NCBI RefSeq assembly: GCF_034702125.1 | Contig: NC_085872.1 | Coordinates: 28,290,134 to 28,354,133 of the forward strand | Source of the DNA: Engraulis encrasicolus | Lineage: Eukaryota; Chordata; Actinopteri; Clupeiformes; Engraulidae | Reading direction: 5' to 3' | DNA: 64,000 nucleotides | Part shown: positions 1-64,000 of the stretch, one piece after another | How positions within the stretch are numbered: position 1 is the stretch's first letter | How the letters are laid out: every line of letters begins with the position of its first letter | Program-made: the position numbers and the translations under genes | The notes under the pieces: generated by a model | What the model was told of the DNA's origin: nothing | Database searches by the model: none | Seen by the model: only the letters and a program-made list of their open reading frames with translations

Positions 1-539
1 GTAATTACTACTAATTGGATACTCTTTGGTGAAACCCGTGAAAAATGGGCGTTACTCGCCCTAGCAAGGCTGGGACACTTCACTTTGAGAAAGGCCCATT
101 GTCTAGTATTACCAGTGCAGCTCGTGCACCTGAGTGTCTGGAACAGTGACTCACTCACTAACACTGCCCTGCGGCTACATGATGAGCATAACAAACAACG
201 TTATACTGCAATCTGAATCACGGCCAGCCAACTGTGCAGGTTACACACAAATACACAAAACACTGTACTGCCAGCACCACCTCTTTGGTGTTGTTTATTT
301 CAGGTTCATACGGTTACTGTATGACACATTGCCATGTTTTCTGATATCAAGGAAATTTTATATTTGACAATATGGTTTTCTGAGATATGTAAATAGACTT
401 ACAATTAAATGTGTTTACTTAACACACATGTATTGCATAACACAGAAAAAACAAAACAAACACGGAAACAAACTCTGAAATGAGAAGTCACGGTTGGCTG
501 GATGCACTAGCACCAGTACTCCTACTGCTGTCACAGTAC
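1..539. other. asap1 intron sequence at the left edge
   Basis: Intron after exon 23. I see no exon, RNA gene or recognisable repeat here; the downstream exons of asap1 lie further left. Confidence 0.5.
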
Positions 540-38415
<37,876 letters not shown>

Positions 38416-39284
38416 GACGGCGGTCTCCTCAAGAAAATGCACAAGCAACATAAGTCTCAACTCATCCAAAATCCCAGCCAACTTACAGCCCGCTACTCTG
38501 ACAAGCGCTGTTGTCAAACTTACCCCTCGCCAATGCAGTTTTTAAACCATGTCTAAGTCCTGTGGAATAACTAATATAGTCAACAAACTTTTCTTTGCAT
38601 GTAGTTCTACACGTCGACCGGATCCGTTCCCAATAACACATACCATGAACAGTTTTGAGGGAAAAGCAACGCCTAATAATGTATCTTACCGAGACGGGCG
38701 CAGTGTTTCCCCCCAGCAGTACCACTTCCAAAGACTTACGAGAATCATACAAAGTGTTCAGATAGGTATGTTCATGATGGACCATACTTCATTCTGCACA
38801 GCCCAAAAATGTTGCCTACAGCGGCTGCGAATCAAACACCCGCAGCTTCCACATATGTCTGAGGTAAGGACATTGATTTCTCATCTGGAACTGGTGAAAA
38901 GATCAGCAGTGCGGACAGGAAGCGAAAATCAACCATGTGGACCACAGGGAGTCAGGGCAGGGGGAGGGCACTTACAGTCGGCAGGATGAGGAGGGCAGTA
39001 ATGAGACAACAGCTGGGGAGGGGTAGGAACTGTACAGTAGGGGGATTCACCTAATAGGAAAATACTGAATTTCAGGACCGCTGAAGTTACAAAAACAATA
39101 TATAACTGCAGTGTCACTTTAAATGCAGATCAAATGACTTAATTGGAAAATGGTCCAAAATGACCCCAATAACTACTATTTGTGCACTAGATAACATGAA
39201 CATTAATGCATTGCCATGGAAGACTTGTCTGCAGGAAACCATAAACACACACCAGAACTGACAAAGGGAATACAAGTGGGAAAA
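38416..39284. promoter_or_regulatory. asap1 upstream region, between asap1 exon 1 and the ubtf 3' end
   Basis: Only about 870 nt separate the asap1 start codon from the ubtf polyadenylation signal, so the asap1 5' UTR and promoter probably lie here. No TATA box or start site is evident; this is inferred from position. A second promoter could lie upstream of exon 2 (37197-37700), where GC content rises. Confidence 0.4.
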
Positions 39285-39923
39285 AAGTGCATTTATTGTG
39301 GAGGATCTGACCAGAGAATGATCAAAACAAGGGCTGCTGAACAAAGCCCTCCTCTTCCTCACATCTCGTTAAGATGTACACAGACAGCTGGTCTCGTCTC
39401 CATTTTACAGTCCGTCTCCAACACCCACATCAGCACCAACGCATTCAAACTTTACCACAAAAAAACTCCTGTATTCATTCCTTTCAACATTTAGAAAAAT
39501 ATTCAAGCAACATAGCTTTTCATAACACCTATATAAAGGCAATAGAAAACATTGCATTCAACACACGAGAAACACGGCTCCTTGTAGAAGGAAAACAAAA
39601 CAAGAAAACAAAAAAACAACAACAGAAGGTTGTCCAGTTGACTACAAGTCTCTTGGGTTGGGGGGAGATGTGTGGACGGTGCACATCGTCGCTCTCCCCC
39701 ACCCCTCGAAAAGCCCACCTCCTCCTGTTTCATCTCCTCCTGTGCTACCGGCTCGGTGGCGGTCGGAGGACAGAGAGAGCCACACTCCTAACACAGGTTG
39801 CCATGTGACTCACAGCCTCAGCTGGCCCCCCTATTGCCTGGCAGCAGCAACTAAAGGGGCTCCGTTGGGGAGGGGTGTGTCCTGCACTAGCCCCTCTCCC
39901 TGCCACGGGAGGGGGAGCAGGGT
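39285..39923 (-). other. probable ubtf 3' UTR
   Basis: Downstream of the ubtf stop there is no further coding signal. A canonical AATAAA on the minus strand lies at 39297-39292, giving a UTR of roughly 630 nt if used. The cleavage site is inferred. Confidence 0.5.
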
Positions 39924-54449
<14,526 letters not shown>

Positions 54450-54487
54450 GATGAAGACTTACTGGGCAGTTCCAAATGGACACAGCC

Positions 54488-57300
54488 CTGAAAAACAACA
54501 TACAAAAGCACAATCAGAGGTCAGTCACATACCATGCTGCAGTGTCATCACTGAAACTCAAATATCAAATAGAAGTAGTATTCATTTTATAGACATTAAG
54601 GACACCAGACGTGTCATACTTCAACTTGAAATAGCTGTACAGAAACGTATTTAACGGGTCTATTCATCTAGTATTTGACCGGTGCCAGTGAAAAGCCAAC
54701 AAATGGTTACTCAATTTGCGCTGATGGGATACAAAAATTCCACAAAGGACATTGACCAGATCCAACCCTCGACTCCGCCTATGCATCTCCATTCCCCTCC
54801 CAACGAGATGTATCGCATCAGTGCGATGTGGTCGGACCGCCACGATGAAACAAACGTCTTTGCTAGCAATTCCTTGAGATAAGGAAAATGGAAAGCCAAC
54901 GCCGCTTAATTATACAGCTTGCTACTACCTGGGCGACTTGTAGACGGGTGTTGTAGCATGGACATGATAAAGCGCACGTGACAGTTCTCCGACCGCTGTC
55001 GACTGTAGACAGGCAGCACTGACCAAGCCGGTGTCGGTTTGTTGTTGACATAGACAACATCCATCCGGGGATGATGACATGGTGAGAGTATGTAGCCTAA
55101 ACGTCTGCAACCTTGTATTTTTCCTCATAGTCACGTAACTTCAGATAATCTTAAAATAATCACTTACATGATTGTCAGGGAGTCAATGCGTAGCCCATCG
55201 GTAACGTATTAACTACCGGTAGGCCCATAGGCTACGTGTGTGTGAACTATTTCCGACTGAAGTTGCGCTTTGGTAGCAGTGACATTCACGACCGCTTACC
55301 AGGCTAGGTCAAAGTAGATTCTTTACAACCAACTGAATATGCTTGCACGAAACAGGTGAGGTTGGTCTGGCAGCTAGATACTTGGAATCTCCGTTTGATT
55401 GTAACAGGAGCAAAATTAAGATGGCCTTGCTTCCACATGGGGACCGAAAAGCAGCTGTATTATCGAAAGAGCTAGCAAACAGTGGCTATTAGCTACCTGG
55501 TGGTGATGCTTTACAGACGATAAACAGAACATAATAACGAGTCTTTTCAGTAGATTATTTAAGATAGTGCGACTATAGTGTGGCAGTAGGGACGTGGTGA
55601 GGTAAACAGCACTCCAACATACTGCACACAGCCGTTTTCGTTAAGTTGGCATGCTCTCTGACCTACATTCCGATTAAGGCTAGTTGGCTAACTAAGCTAA
55701 TGCTGAACTTAAGTTTAGTGGTTGTTCGAGTGGCATTTGGCGATGATATGGTGAGAATCATCCCTCGTGCATAACAACAATACAAATATTGCACATTTAA
55801 AGTAGCCTAGTCTTTTCTAGACGACTGAGCAAGAAATCAGACATGACAATTATTTAAGCTATGCTAAAGTGAACAACTTAGCAGGGTTAGGCCAACACCT
55901 CGAGATTGTCATACATTGCAAATCAACATCAACTCTAGAAATTGTGTGTGTGATAATCTGAAAAGAGTCTTATAATACCATCAACGTTTGCCGATGAAGA
56001 TAACCTTTTCCTTTTTTGTTCGAAAGTGTGGCCCGCTTAAAGTTGTGCTGGTATGCAAACAAGCGTGGCTAAGTCGAGAGCTAGCCTAACGTAGGGCTGT
56101 ACACCTCGAGCCAGGACTACACTGGCGGAACAGTTTCCAGAGACAGCCTACGTAACGCTACTTATCCGCCCGCCACCCCCAAGCGGTGGCGTCGCTGTGC
56201 AACCGAGCGAGGCGCAGCTTTTCCCGGTTAAAGTGTCATCCCCGCCCGCCCTCAAGGTCGACTTGGTACAGAACTTACTCAACAGTTGCACAGCATGCCA
56301 GCTATTTCAAATAAGATTGCAAACATTATTTATTGCATGCAGCAAGAGGAATGGGCAACAAAACGTGTTGATAAACACGCAAAGATTTAGGAAGTATCGT
56401 TGAAAATTGTACACGATTGAGAATGCACAGTATGCTGCTCTATGCATCAAGTCAAGTGCTTGACAAAGAGGTTACCACCAGCAGTGGTTGCTATTTTGAT
56501 CATGGGAACGTAGCGCAGTAGCGGCTGTTGTCTGCGCACAGCCCCCGTAATGGCGCCCTCATTCCGGCAGGAGTCAGCACGCAGTTTCCGCTGGCACGAT
56601 CAGAGCTAAGCAGATACCTCGTAGGGTGACACGGTCGCACTGTTCAACCTCGAAAATATTTGTTAAGGTTGTTGTTTGTGATCGGAATATCTTAATCCCT
56701 CAATTAGGTGTACAATCATTCAAAGCCTCTTCAGAGCACGTGCATCCAAACATTGCAATATATTGACAAATAGTAAAAAATGTATATAAAAATATGATGA
56801 GGAAAATATAAAATGAGGAGAAATAACATTTATTTTCACACCGCTGAGACTACTACGTTTTGACATTATTGCAACAACGGCTGCAAAATAAATATGAGGA
56901 CGTGAGCGGGTGTCTCTGCCTTCCCTCGCCCCAAAGCTCTCACTGCAGAGCCGCCATGAGTGTTACAAAGGCTCGGGGACGAACGATAGGGAAAATGCTT
57001 GGATCGACGTCAAAAATAATTATACCACTCACCTTTTTCGTCAGTTCGGCGCTGACAGCCCTTAACAATTGTGATATAATCGAGTTGATTATTTTGGTTA
57101 TGTTAAAGTTCCTATTTTTCAGCGGTAAACCCCGGGGAGTCAGGTCGAAACAGATCCGACAAAAGAAGCGTCTGGTTCGGTATGAAACTCCGCCCAGCGC
57201 CGCAGGGGGAGGAACTCAGAAGGAAAACAAGCGAGAAAAATTGAGAGACAAAGAAACCACAATGAAACTTAACTGAAAGACTACAATAATAATGTGTAGA
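54488..57300. promoter_or_regulatory. ubtf upstream region; noncoding first exon and promoter expected
   Basis: The acceptor before 54487 requires an upstream noncoding exon. Plausible minus-strand donors include GTAAGC near 55297 and GTAGTA near 54930. GC-rich stretches near 56150-56250 and 56530-56600 could mark the promoter. Exact start sites cannot be read from sequence. Confidence 0.35.
56957..57274 (+). other. unidentified open reading frame, doubtful
   Basis: An ATG-started frame of 105 codons with a basic start (MSVTKARGRTIGK), a hydrophobic middle and a Lys/Arg-rich end. A pyrimidine-rich TTTTTCAG at about 57115-57122 looks like an acceptor, so the middle may be intronic. I recognise no family; it may be chance. 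Confidence 0.15.
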
Positions 57301-60300
57301 ACTACTACTTTGTTCACAAGCATTACTTGTTGATTGATTCACTGTTTTATTATTCCGAAATTTGGAATTTCGCGAGGAAGCTCTAACCCACAGCTTGAGT
57401 TATTCAGGTGCACAAACGTGGCCTTATGACAACACAACACATATTTTAATTTAGCACGAGTAAATATTTGAGTCGCATTGATGCAGCCTCTCTGTTGTCT
57501 TATAATTGTAGGCCTACTGTGTGGAACTGATTCGACCTCCACTTGAACATGAATGTTTGCGGATCTTGATCTAAGCCTTAAAACGATTAATTCCGGCGCC
57601 CATGTCTCGTGTCCCTGCCCTGAGTAATACCAAAATTAATCCGAATAGAACGTTGTTTGTTGTTTAATCGCATCGCCACATCTATAGGCCCTAGCCTAGA
57701 CTGGACAGGTTATGCCTATTAATCTACACAATAATTCATTCAACCTAATCTAGTTAATTTATTTGAGGCTAAAAACAATGCATGGATCATTGTGCGTTTC
57801 TCCTCCAGTCCAGTAGGTCTATCTCTGCAAAATGTCATAATTCACCTACGACATCCAGAGGATATTCTAATCTAAAACGGTTTGGTACTGTCACAAATAT
57901 CTCTGGATTACCCCAACACAGACAAAGTTCAACGTCACCATTATTTTGAGGAAGCGGACCTATGGGACAAGGAAAGGAGGAGACAGAGCCTTGCAGCTTC
58001 CAATCACACCACGCATGAGCCAGTAGTCCTCTTTCCACTTTGTGTACAAACAATTAGGCTTCAATACTACACGTGAAGACAAAATAATAGAAATATAAGT
58101 AAATTGAATTTGAATCTTCATACCAATTATTCATATCGAAATTACTTTTGAGAACATATTCACAAGGCCCAATTTAATAAATAAAATGTGTCCCTCTAGT
58201 GGACATGTTTGCTGTCATACATTTTCCTAGATTTGAGGTTCCAACTGAGACATCAGTTATCATGGATACAAAGAATATGGAGACTATTGATGGATAGATG
58301 CAAGCATTGCAGAGCAGGAACAGGACATGACGCAGCAGTATGTGGCATCTCATTTTAATATAAAACAGATTAAACACAGTAGCAGTACCCACAACCAGTC
58401 ATTTCCATGAATATCAATTGGCCCATGTTATGCACTAATATAGCCTAGATGTAGGCATACTGTGCTATGACCTCATTAGACCAACCATAAAATAAAAACA
58501 GCAAAATAAAAGCTTCAGCCCATAAAGCAGGAGGGAGACGGGTAGTTATATTTTTCTTTATACATTTATTAATGAATATATAAAAATATTTCAGCTTAAG
58601 GCCTTGATGTAAATAAAATATAATTGAGTAACTCACAATAAAATAGGAAATGATTGTCTTGTTAAAAGAGTAGGAATGTAAGTCTAGTTTGTGACTTGAG
58701 CATTACCGATAACCCAACACCTAATAAAATAAAAATTAATATGTGGAGATCCTAAAATAGTTTTTCTCTTTCATTCTACATCCCTGCATTAGGTCTTTAC
58801 ATTAGGAAATGCATAGCATGAATAAAAACAAAATGAGCTCACACGTATTTTGTCAGATTTTAGGTTTTCACCATTTTGACAAGTACAAGATGTCTGTGAG
58901 ATCACTGAGCCGAGAAACCTGAAATTGTAACAACAATAAAAATATATATTTTTTCTAAATTCTATTTTAAAACCAAATTACAAACAAGGAAAATAGTGTT
59001 GTTCAATGCAATGCCCCCACCCCCACAATGCATTTCTAACCACAGGAAGGAAGACATCTACAGAGATTGTGGATTTACTGATTTGTTCTATTTGAGTGTT
59101 TTGCTCAAGCCTCACAACATATCGGCAGTGTTCAACCATGAATTGGTGGGCACTGGGTTTCTCTGAAACTGAACACTGGTTGCCATTTCTGTGTTGTTGA
59201 TTTTTTTTTTTTTAAATGCACCAAAATGCAAAGTCCATGGCCTATGGTGGATGCGAGGACCTGTCTGGACCTCAATGGCCACCATTGCACAACATGCAGC
59301 CAGTAGCTACAGGTCTGTATCTAGTCAGACATGAAATAAAGTGGTTACAATTGTTTGTCTGCGAAATGCATTGATAACATCCCACTGCAGAGATACAGTA
59401 TATACCACCAAAGGTCTCTGTAGTCAAGGTTTTTTTCCCCCAACAAGCTTGACCGCTTGAAAGAGATATTCCCTTCTAAGGATGCTCATCAAGCCACAGT
59501 CTTCAGATGTTTCCAGTGCTGATGATTGAGCCTTCAGGAGGCCATCCAGACACCAGTGTGTTATGAAGCAGCAGAGTTGCATTTCTTGGAGCCATAGTTG
59601 CTAACTACGTTAGCTACTTTGTTGTTTGCAATGCAATTTCCCATTGACAACTACCCAAGTTGGTAACTGGCAAGACTGGCTAACAACTACGGTTTTGAGA
59701 AACGCACGCCAGAGTTGTATAAAGTAGAAGTTAAAGAAAAGTGTAACCCCCTCATTAGATACTGTAGAATAACTGGTGTAACAACTATGCAATATCTATT
59801 GCTGTACTAACATCATGAATTCACATCTACGGTAATTTATTAGACCTCTGCTATACAGTGATGTGCCGCAGAAAGAACAACAAAAAGTGGGTGTACACTA
59901 TAACAACAGAACCACGTGCTGCACCGCCTCAGTGTTCGTTTTCAGGGTCAGTTTGTCTTGATTCCATACTGTGAAGTCTTGTGTAATATAAATTCCCAGA
60001 TCATATCACTCCATCCAATAACTGGGAATTACTAATATGCTTATCAAAACAAATTAAATGGTTAACCCACAGTGCACTGCTAGACAGTATGTGGAATTGT
60101 TTTTCAAAGCAGTTAACTGTGAAGTATCTTTTTTTCATCCATTCTGACATACCCACCTTCATCCCTCACTGATATTTAAAGAAACCCCAAATCAAAACTA
60201 TGTTTTAATGGCATTGCCAGTATTACAAAAGCACAAGAAAGAAATTGCATATATGGCATCTTAGCCAAGTGATGTAAGCAAAGCTGTAGTCAATGACTAA

Positions 60301-61155
60301 CATTTAACTGTATGACAAGCTGTCACATTAATACATTATATGCCTCAAATAAGCACAAACACCTTCACCCGAAGTGACTATTATCATTTGTAATTCATTG
60401 TATATGATGTACTTTTGTTTGTATTTATGAAAGGTCAGTGGCTTACCGCAGACCTGAAATTGTAAGTAGAATGTCTTAGCAGTTCAGCATTATGTAACAG
60501 AATACTCTGTGAAAATTACACTGGGATCACAGAAAGATGCTTTGGTATTGTTCATTTACAATCGAAGAACATTAATGCTTACAAGAACACATCATGAATG
60601 TTGTACTGATATTGTTGTGATGAGGTGAACCGAACATCTTCAGCTGCACAAAACATAGAGATGTATTTCCTCAAATTGTAATATGGTAAACTGTACTGCT
60701 GAATAAAGTGACGCTAGCTAGCTACTGACCCTGTGCGTAAAGTGCTATATTTCCATGTCAGGACCTTCAAATGTGGCCAGACCAATAACACCCTTTGCAA
60801 TATGCTTATGCAGCACTCTAAAAATCTGTCAGAATGGCAACAGTGTTTAACACTAAAAAGCATACATTGTCTGTGTAACTACAAATGCAGACATGAACAA
60901 TTTCACATACAGCTTCCACAAGGAAGAAGGTATACATTAACCAACACACAGCAGTCAGCAATGGTCCCACAGGTAGAAATGACCATCTAGGTGTTGGACT
61001 GAATTCTCTTAGTCAATTCAAAGGAGCTTAGTAGGTCCGATTACACAGTTGAATCTATCCATGTTTGGTTACTTGAAATGATGGTCCCTGCCAGTGGGTT
61101 TGACATCAGTGAATCAGTGTTAGGTGACCAGGTCTTTAGGCCAATGTGAGCGCTT
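57300..61155. other. intergenic sequence and slc4a1 3' UTR
   Basis: About 3.9 kb, AT-rich, with no supported exon. It contains one palindromic MITE. The slc4a1 3' UTR begins at 61155 and runs left for an unknown distance; possible AATAAA signals on the minus strand occur at 59841-59836 and near 58570. Confidence 0.45.
59576..59712. mobile_element. palindromic MITE, copy 4 of 4
   Basis: Contains CGTTAGCTACTTTGTTGTTT, the reverse complement of the core seen in the other copies, with TGCATTTCTT at the left and GAGAAACGCA at the right. Confidence 0.8.
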
Positions 61156-61236
61156 TCACACGGGCATGTGCATCTCCGTGTACTCGTCCTGCCCCTCCTT
61201 CTCATCAAATGTGGGCTCTGCATCGTCTGCATCCAG
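61156..61236 (-). CDS. slc4a1: slc4a1 last coding exon (cytoplasmic tail)
   Basis: Twenty-six residues beginning [19 protein letters not shown] and ending MHMPV, then TGA at 61158-61156. Confidence 0.95.
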   Translation of the reverse strand: MDADDAEPTFDEKEGQDEYTEMHMPV

Positions 61237-63974
61237 CTGTAACCAAAGGACAATGGGTGTTTAGACTGAGGAAGCGCGACAGCTTGTATAGTCTACTTGA
61301 GATTTTCTAGAAGAAGGTTAAAATATGTCAGGATTGTTAACGTCATTTAGAGCAGTATTTTTTACAATGTACTAATAATTCAAATATTCAATTGCAATAA
61401 TCCACAATAATAGGTTATTACAGTTTATGGACCCAACATTGACATTTTTAGACATTCTCACTTTTCTATAAAGTATTTCTTGTTCTGAAGCATTTTCAGA
61501 TGAGTCAGGTGGTATTAGTATGTAAAGTGCATGGTGTAATATTAAAACTAAGCATGTGTAAGTAGTATAACCGGTATCCCACACTCTTTATGGCGCCAGT
61601 AATAATCTACAGTGAGGCATTACGTACACATTGCATCTCTCGTGGGGTAAATATCCGTGGCAGGAGGAACATCTTCACTGGCACAGTCAGGATCAGGACG
61701 AATGGGAAGGCGAGAGAAGCAGCAGTTGACATGACGGCCCACAGCAAGATCAAACACACCATTTGGACCCCGGTGAACAGGTGCATGCGTAGCGTTTTCA
61801 CCTGGGGTTGAGAAGAAGGGGGAGGAAAGAGTGGCTGGTAATCGGTCATGGAAAACATTTAGGTCTTGAAGCTGAGATCTTAGTGCGTCCTGTGTTCCAT
61901 GCATGAGTCTGATTTGTGTGTGCAAATAGGTATGCTCCAGCAGGCACTTTTATCTAAAGCAGCTTACAAGGAGGAAGTTCAAGTCAACAGGAACAATGTG
62001 AGATATGGGTACTATAATTATTTACAAATGCTATACAAGTTTACATTCTGCCACAGCTCTGAGGCATACTGACCTTTCGCACGTAGGTGTGGTCGGGGTG
62101 ATACTTTGGGGGCATCAGCAGCAGTAGCATCCGTTCTGTCAGCTGGATCCCATTGAGTGACATCACACCCATATACAGGAATATGCCAAACAGCACAGCT
62201 AAGGGAATCTGACGCAAGAGATCTCCAATGACGATGGAAAGGCCTGGAGGGAGGACAGGGGAGAATTTATTTTAATTACGCAATGATTATGAGTTATCAT
62301 TTTGTACACATAACTCAGCTGTTAAATCACTGCAAAGTCTTAACAGCCCTTCAGTGAACTACTTTTTAAGACCATTGTCTGCCACAACCATGGCCTCTTA
62401 TAGCAATGGAAAGGATAGGTTATCAGGGTCACACCAGTCATTATGGGGTACCTGCCTGCCTACATCAATGACCGTCAGCTTACCCACAAACAACGCTACA
62501 AAGAATCCAGTCACCCGCTGCTCCTTCACTTCCTGTATGCGCGGCTTGTCGCCCGGGGCGACCGCCTTGCTCATGACCGTGAGTGCGTTGGTATGGGTGA
62601 CAGAGCGCACGGTGGCGGCAGCCAACCATGGCAGGCCGAATATAGACAGCACTCCACCCAGGGCCACGATGATCAACAGGTCCACGTGAAACCCGGAACC
62701 CTTAACCAGCTTCCGCTCCTTCTTGCAAACTATCAGCCTGAATTAGAGAGATAGAGAAACAAAGAGAGATGATAACATTAAAGTCAATTGATGTACTATG
62801 TGTATTGTATATTAGTTAGGGATGCAAACAATTACTAGATTAATCGACTTTAATTGATTATTGCATTAATTGAATAAAAAACAAAACAATCATAATCAAT
62901 CGCCAATTCAACTGACAAGAGACTCAGGTGAAATGGGCATGTGAAGAGTGTGTGTGAAGAGGGGTGTGAATAATGGGAATATTTAAATCACCTTTGGATT
63001 AAAGCATTTAAATAGAATTCATTTAAATGTAGTATTTTATTTCGATTTTTAAAATGTACATTTTTAGATTTAATCTAGGGTTTTTTTCCGGGAAACGTTG
63101 AGATTTTGGGGGGAGAAAGGCCGCTTATCAATTAATCGTAAGTCGATCAATAAGGTCAATCAACTAACGATAAATGAATTAATCGATAATTTGTATCCCT
63201 AATATTAGTATGGCAGGACGATCAAGATGATGCCTTGCTTTAGCCAGAATACCAAACTAAAAAGTCCTCTCAATCCATCAGTTTCTTAAAAACCCACGTG
63301 GTAATCTGAGTCTCCATGAAGATGAGGATGAAGACCAGCAGAGCGGGCAGGATGCTTGCCGCCATCATCCAGATGGGGAACTGACCGTCCGAGCCCAAAG
63401 GGTTGATCACCCAGCCGCGCTTTGCCGGACTGGTCACAGAGAAGCCACTGGGCACGCTCAGCTTCTGCACGGACAACAAACAAGGAGAAGGCGGTTAGCC
63501 CTCCTTCTCCACTGCTGACATGCCATCAGAAACTTCAAGTGAAAAAAGTATTTTCATTTTATTTCATTTATCCTTTATTTAACCAGGAAAGGTCCCGTTG
63601 AGTCACAATGACTCTTCTTCCAGGGAGTCCTGGCCAAGAGGCAGCAAGTTAAAAGTTACAAAAGAAAAACACAAAAGACAAAGAACAACACTACCAAAAC
63701 ACTAGACAAAACAACAAAACATTGCAAAAAGTGTTGTAACATGTAACACAAGAAGGCAAGTCTCTCATTCCTAAGATTAAAACTAAATAATAAAATAGTA
63801 AAAGACACATAGACCCATGAGCACCATATTCAAAAACAAAAGCATGTATGGTTATGGTTACAAAAGAGGTCCGGAATCCCTCACCTGTGTGTAGGTGTCA
63901 TCTACGCTGTAGTCCACGAGGACCATGATCAGGATGGATATTGGAACCCCAAAATCTCCAATGACCCTGCGGAG
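61156..63974 (-). CDS. slc4a1: slc4a1-type anion exchanger (band 3), last six coding exons; 5' part outside window
   Basis: Six exons encode the C-terminal 311 residues of an SLC4 chloride/bicarbonate exchanger, covering the second half of the membrane domain and the cytoplasmic tail. Signatures: [42 protein letters not shown] (with the glutamate matching human AE1 E681), [45 protein letters not shown], and the tail [19 protein letters not shown] ending MPV. The LDADD motif, the carbonic-anhydrase-II binding motif reported for AE1, and the neighbouring ubtf favour slc4a1. Several residues resemble AE2, including M where human AE1 has K851, so a tree is needed to separate slc4a1 from slc4a2 and the a/b copies. 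Confidence 0.88.
61628..61801 (-). CDS. slc4a1: slc4a1 exon (second from the end)
   Basis: [40 protein letters not shown] and [13 protein letters not shown]: the last membrane segments. Confidence 0.96.
62074..62243 (-). CDS. slc4a1: slc4a1 exon (third from the end)
   Basis: [20 protein letters not shown] then [20 protein letters not shown] and the cytoplasmic [11 protein letters not shown]. Confidence 0.96.
62484..62737 (-). CDS. slc4a1: slc4a1 exon (fourth from the end)
   Basis: [20 protein letters not shown], a membrane segment [15 protein letters not shown], then [20 protein letters not shown] and [15 protein letters not shown]. Confidence 0.96.
62817..63201. mobile_element. hAT-like MITE, 385 bp, perfect 8-bp duplication
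   Basis: Ends TAGGGATGCAAACAATTA and TAATTTGTATCCCTA-type are inverted repeats. ATATTAGT lies on both sides (62809-62816, 63202-63209). It sits in an slc4a1 intron. Confidence 0.9.
63298..63464 (-). CDS. slc4a1: slc4a1 exon (fifth from the end, membrane segments)
   Basis: [20 protein letters not shown] through the hydrophobic [18 protein letters not shown] segment and METQIT. Donor is GTGGGT. Confidence 0.95.
63560..63650. repeat. interspersed repeat, TTATTTAACCAGGAAAGGTC type
   Basis: TTTATTTAACCAGGAAAGGT, TCTTCCAGGGAGTCCTGGCC and AAGAGGCAGCA are motifs of a repeat that is common in fish genomes. Family not named here. Confidence 0.65.
63885..63974 (-). CDS. slc4a1: slc4a1 exon (sixth from the end)
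   Basis: Thirty codons, [20 protein letters not shown] then [10 protein letters not shown]. Acceptor TTCAG, donor GTGAGG. This is the first exon of the gene visible at the right edge. Confidence 0.95.
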
Positions 63975-64000
63975 CTGAATCACAGTTCTAATAAGGGAAA

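Noticed and set aside
61156..63974. Calling this gene slc4a2 because of AE2-like residues
   Set aside because: The LDADD tail and adjacency to ubtf favour slc4a1; kept as an open alternative.

Overview
The window is vertebrate nuclear DNA, almost certainly from a ray-finned fish. Three multi-exon genes with GT-AG introns encode clear vertebrate proteins. The introns are full of CA, GA and GAAA microsatellites, tRNA-derived SINEs and short hAT-like DNA transposons typical of teleosts. I cannot name the species. Nothing suggests bacterial, phage, plasmid or CRISPR content.

All three genes lie on the minus strand, so each reads from high to low coordinates. (1) asap1, coding span 540-38415, encodes the BAR-PH-ArfGAP-ankyrin Arf GTPase-activating protein. 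I resolved 23 coding exons in continuous frame (801 codons plus one base). The C-terminal proline-rich part and SH3 domain lie beyond the left edge. (2) ubtf, 39924-54449, encodes the RNA polymerase I upstream binding factor. The 19 coding exons sum to 2166 nt, a complete frame of 721 residues plus stop. HMG boxes 1, 2, 3, 5 and 6 and the acidic tail are present; the exons for mammalian HMG box 4 are absent. (3) slc4a1-type anion exchanger, 61156-63974: the last six coding exons (311 residues plus stop), with the 5' part beyond the right edge.

Layout: 1-38415 asap1, with a 13-kb intron from 23839 to 37069; 38416-39290 asap1 upstream region and ubtf 3' end; 39290-54490 ubtf; about 54490-61155 ubtf upstream and intergenic sequence; 61156-64000 slc4a1 3' half. 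The ubtf-slc4a1 order and orientation match human 17q21.31 as I recall it, while asap1 (8q24 in human) is a newcomer beside them.

The rest is mostly transposon-derived. Target-site duplications can be read for many insertions: at least ten hAT-like elements with 8-bp duplications, a pogo/Tigger-like fossil with TA duplication, two elements with 9-bp duplications, a 3.5-kb element with about 213-bp near-identical terminal inverted repeats carrying a nested hAT, a Tc1-like transposase fossil, and tRNA-derived SINEs. The three genes are not a functional unit: one regulates Arf GTPases and actin adhesion, one drives rDNA transcription, one exchanges chloride and bicarbonate. I found no previously undescribed biological system; the most interesting points are the five-box ubtf and the nested transposon structures.
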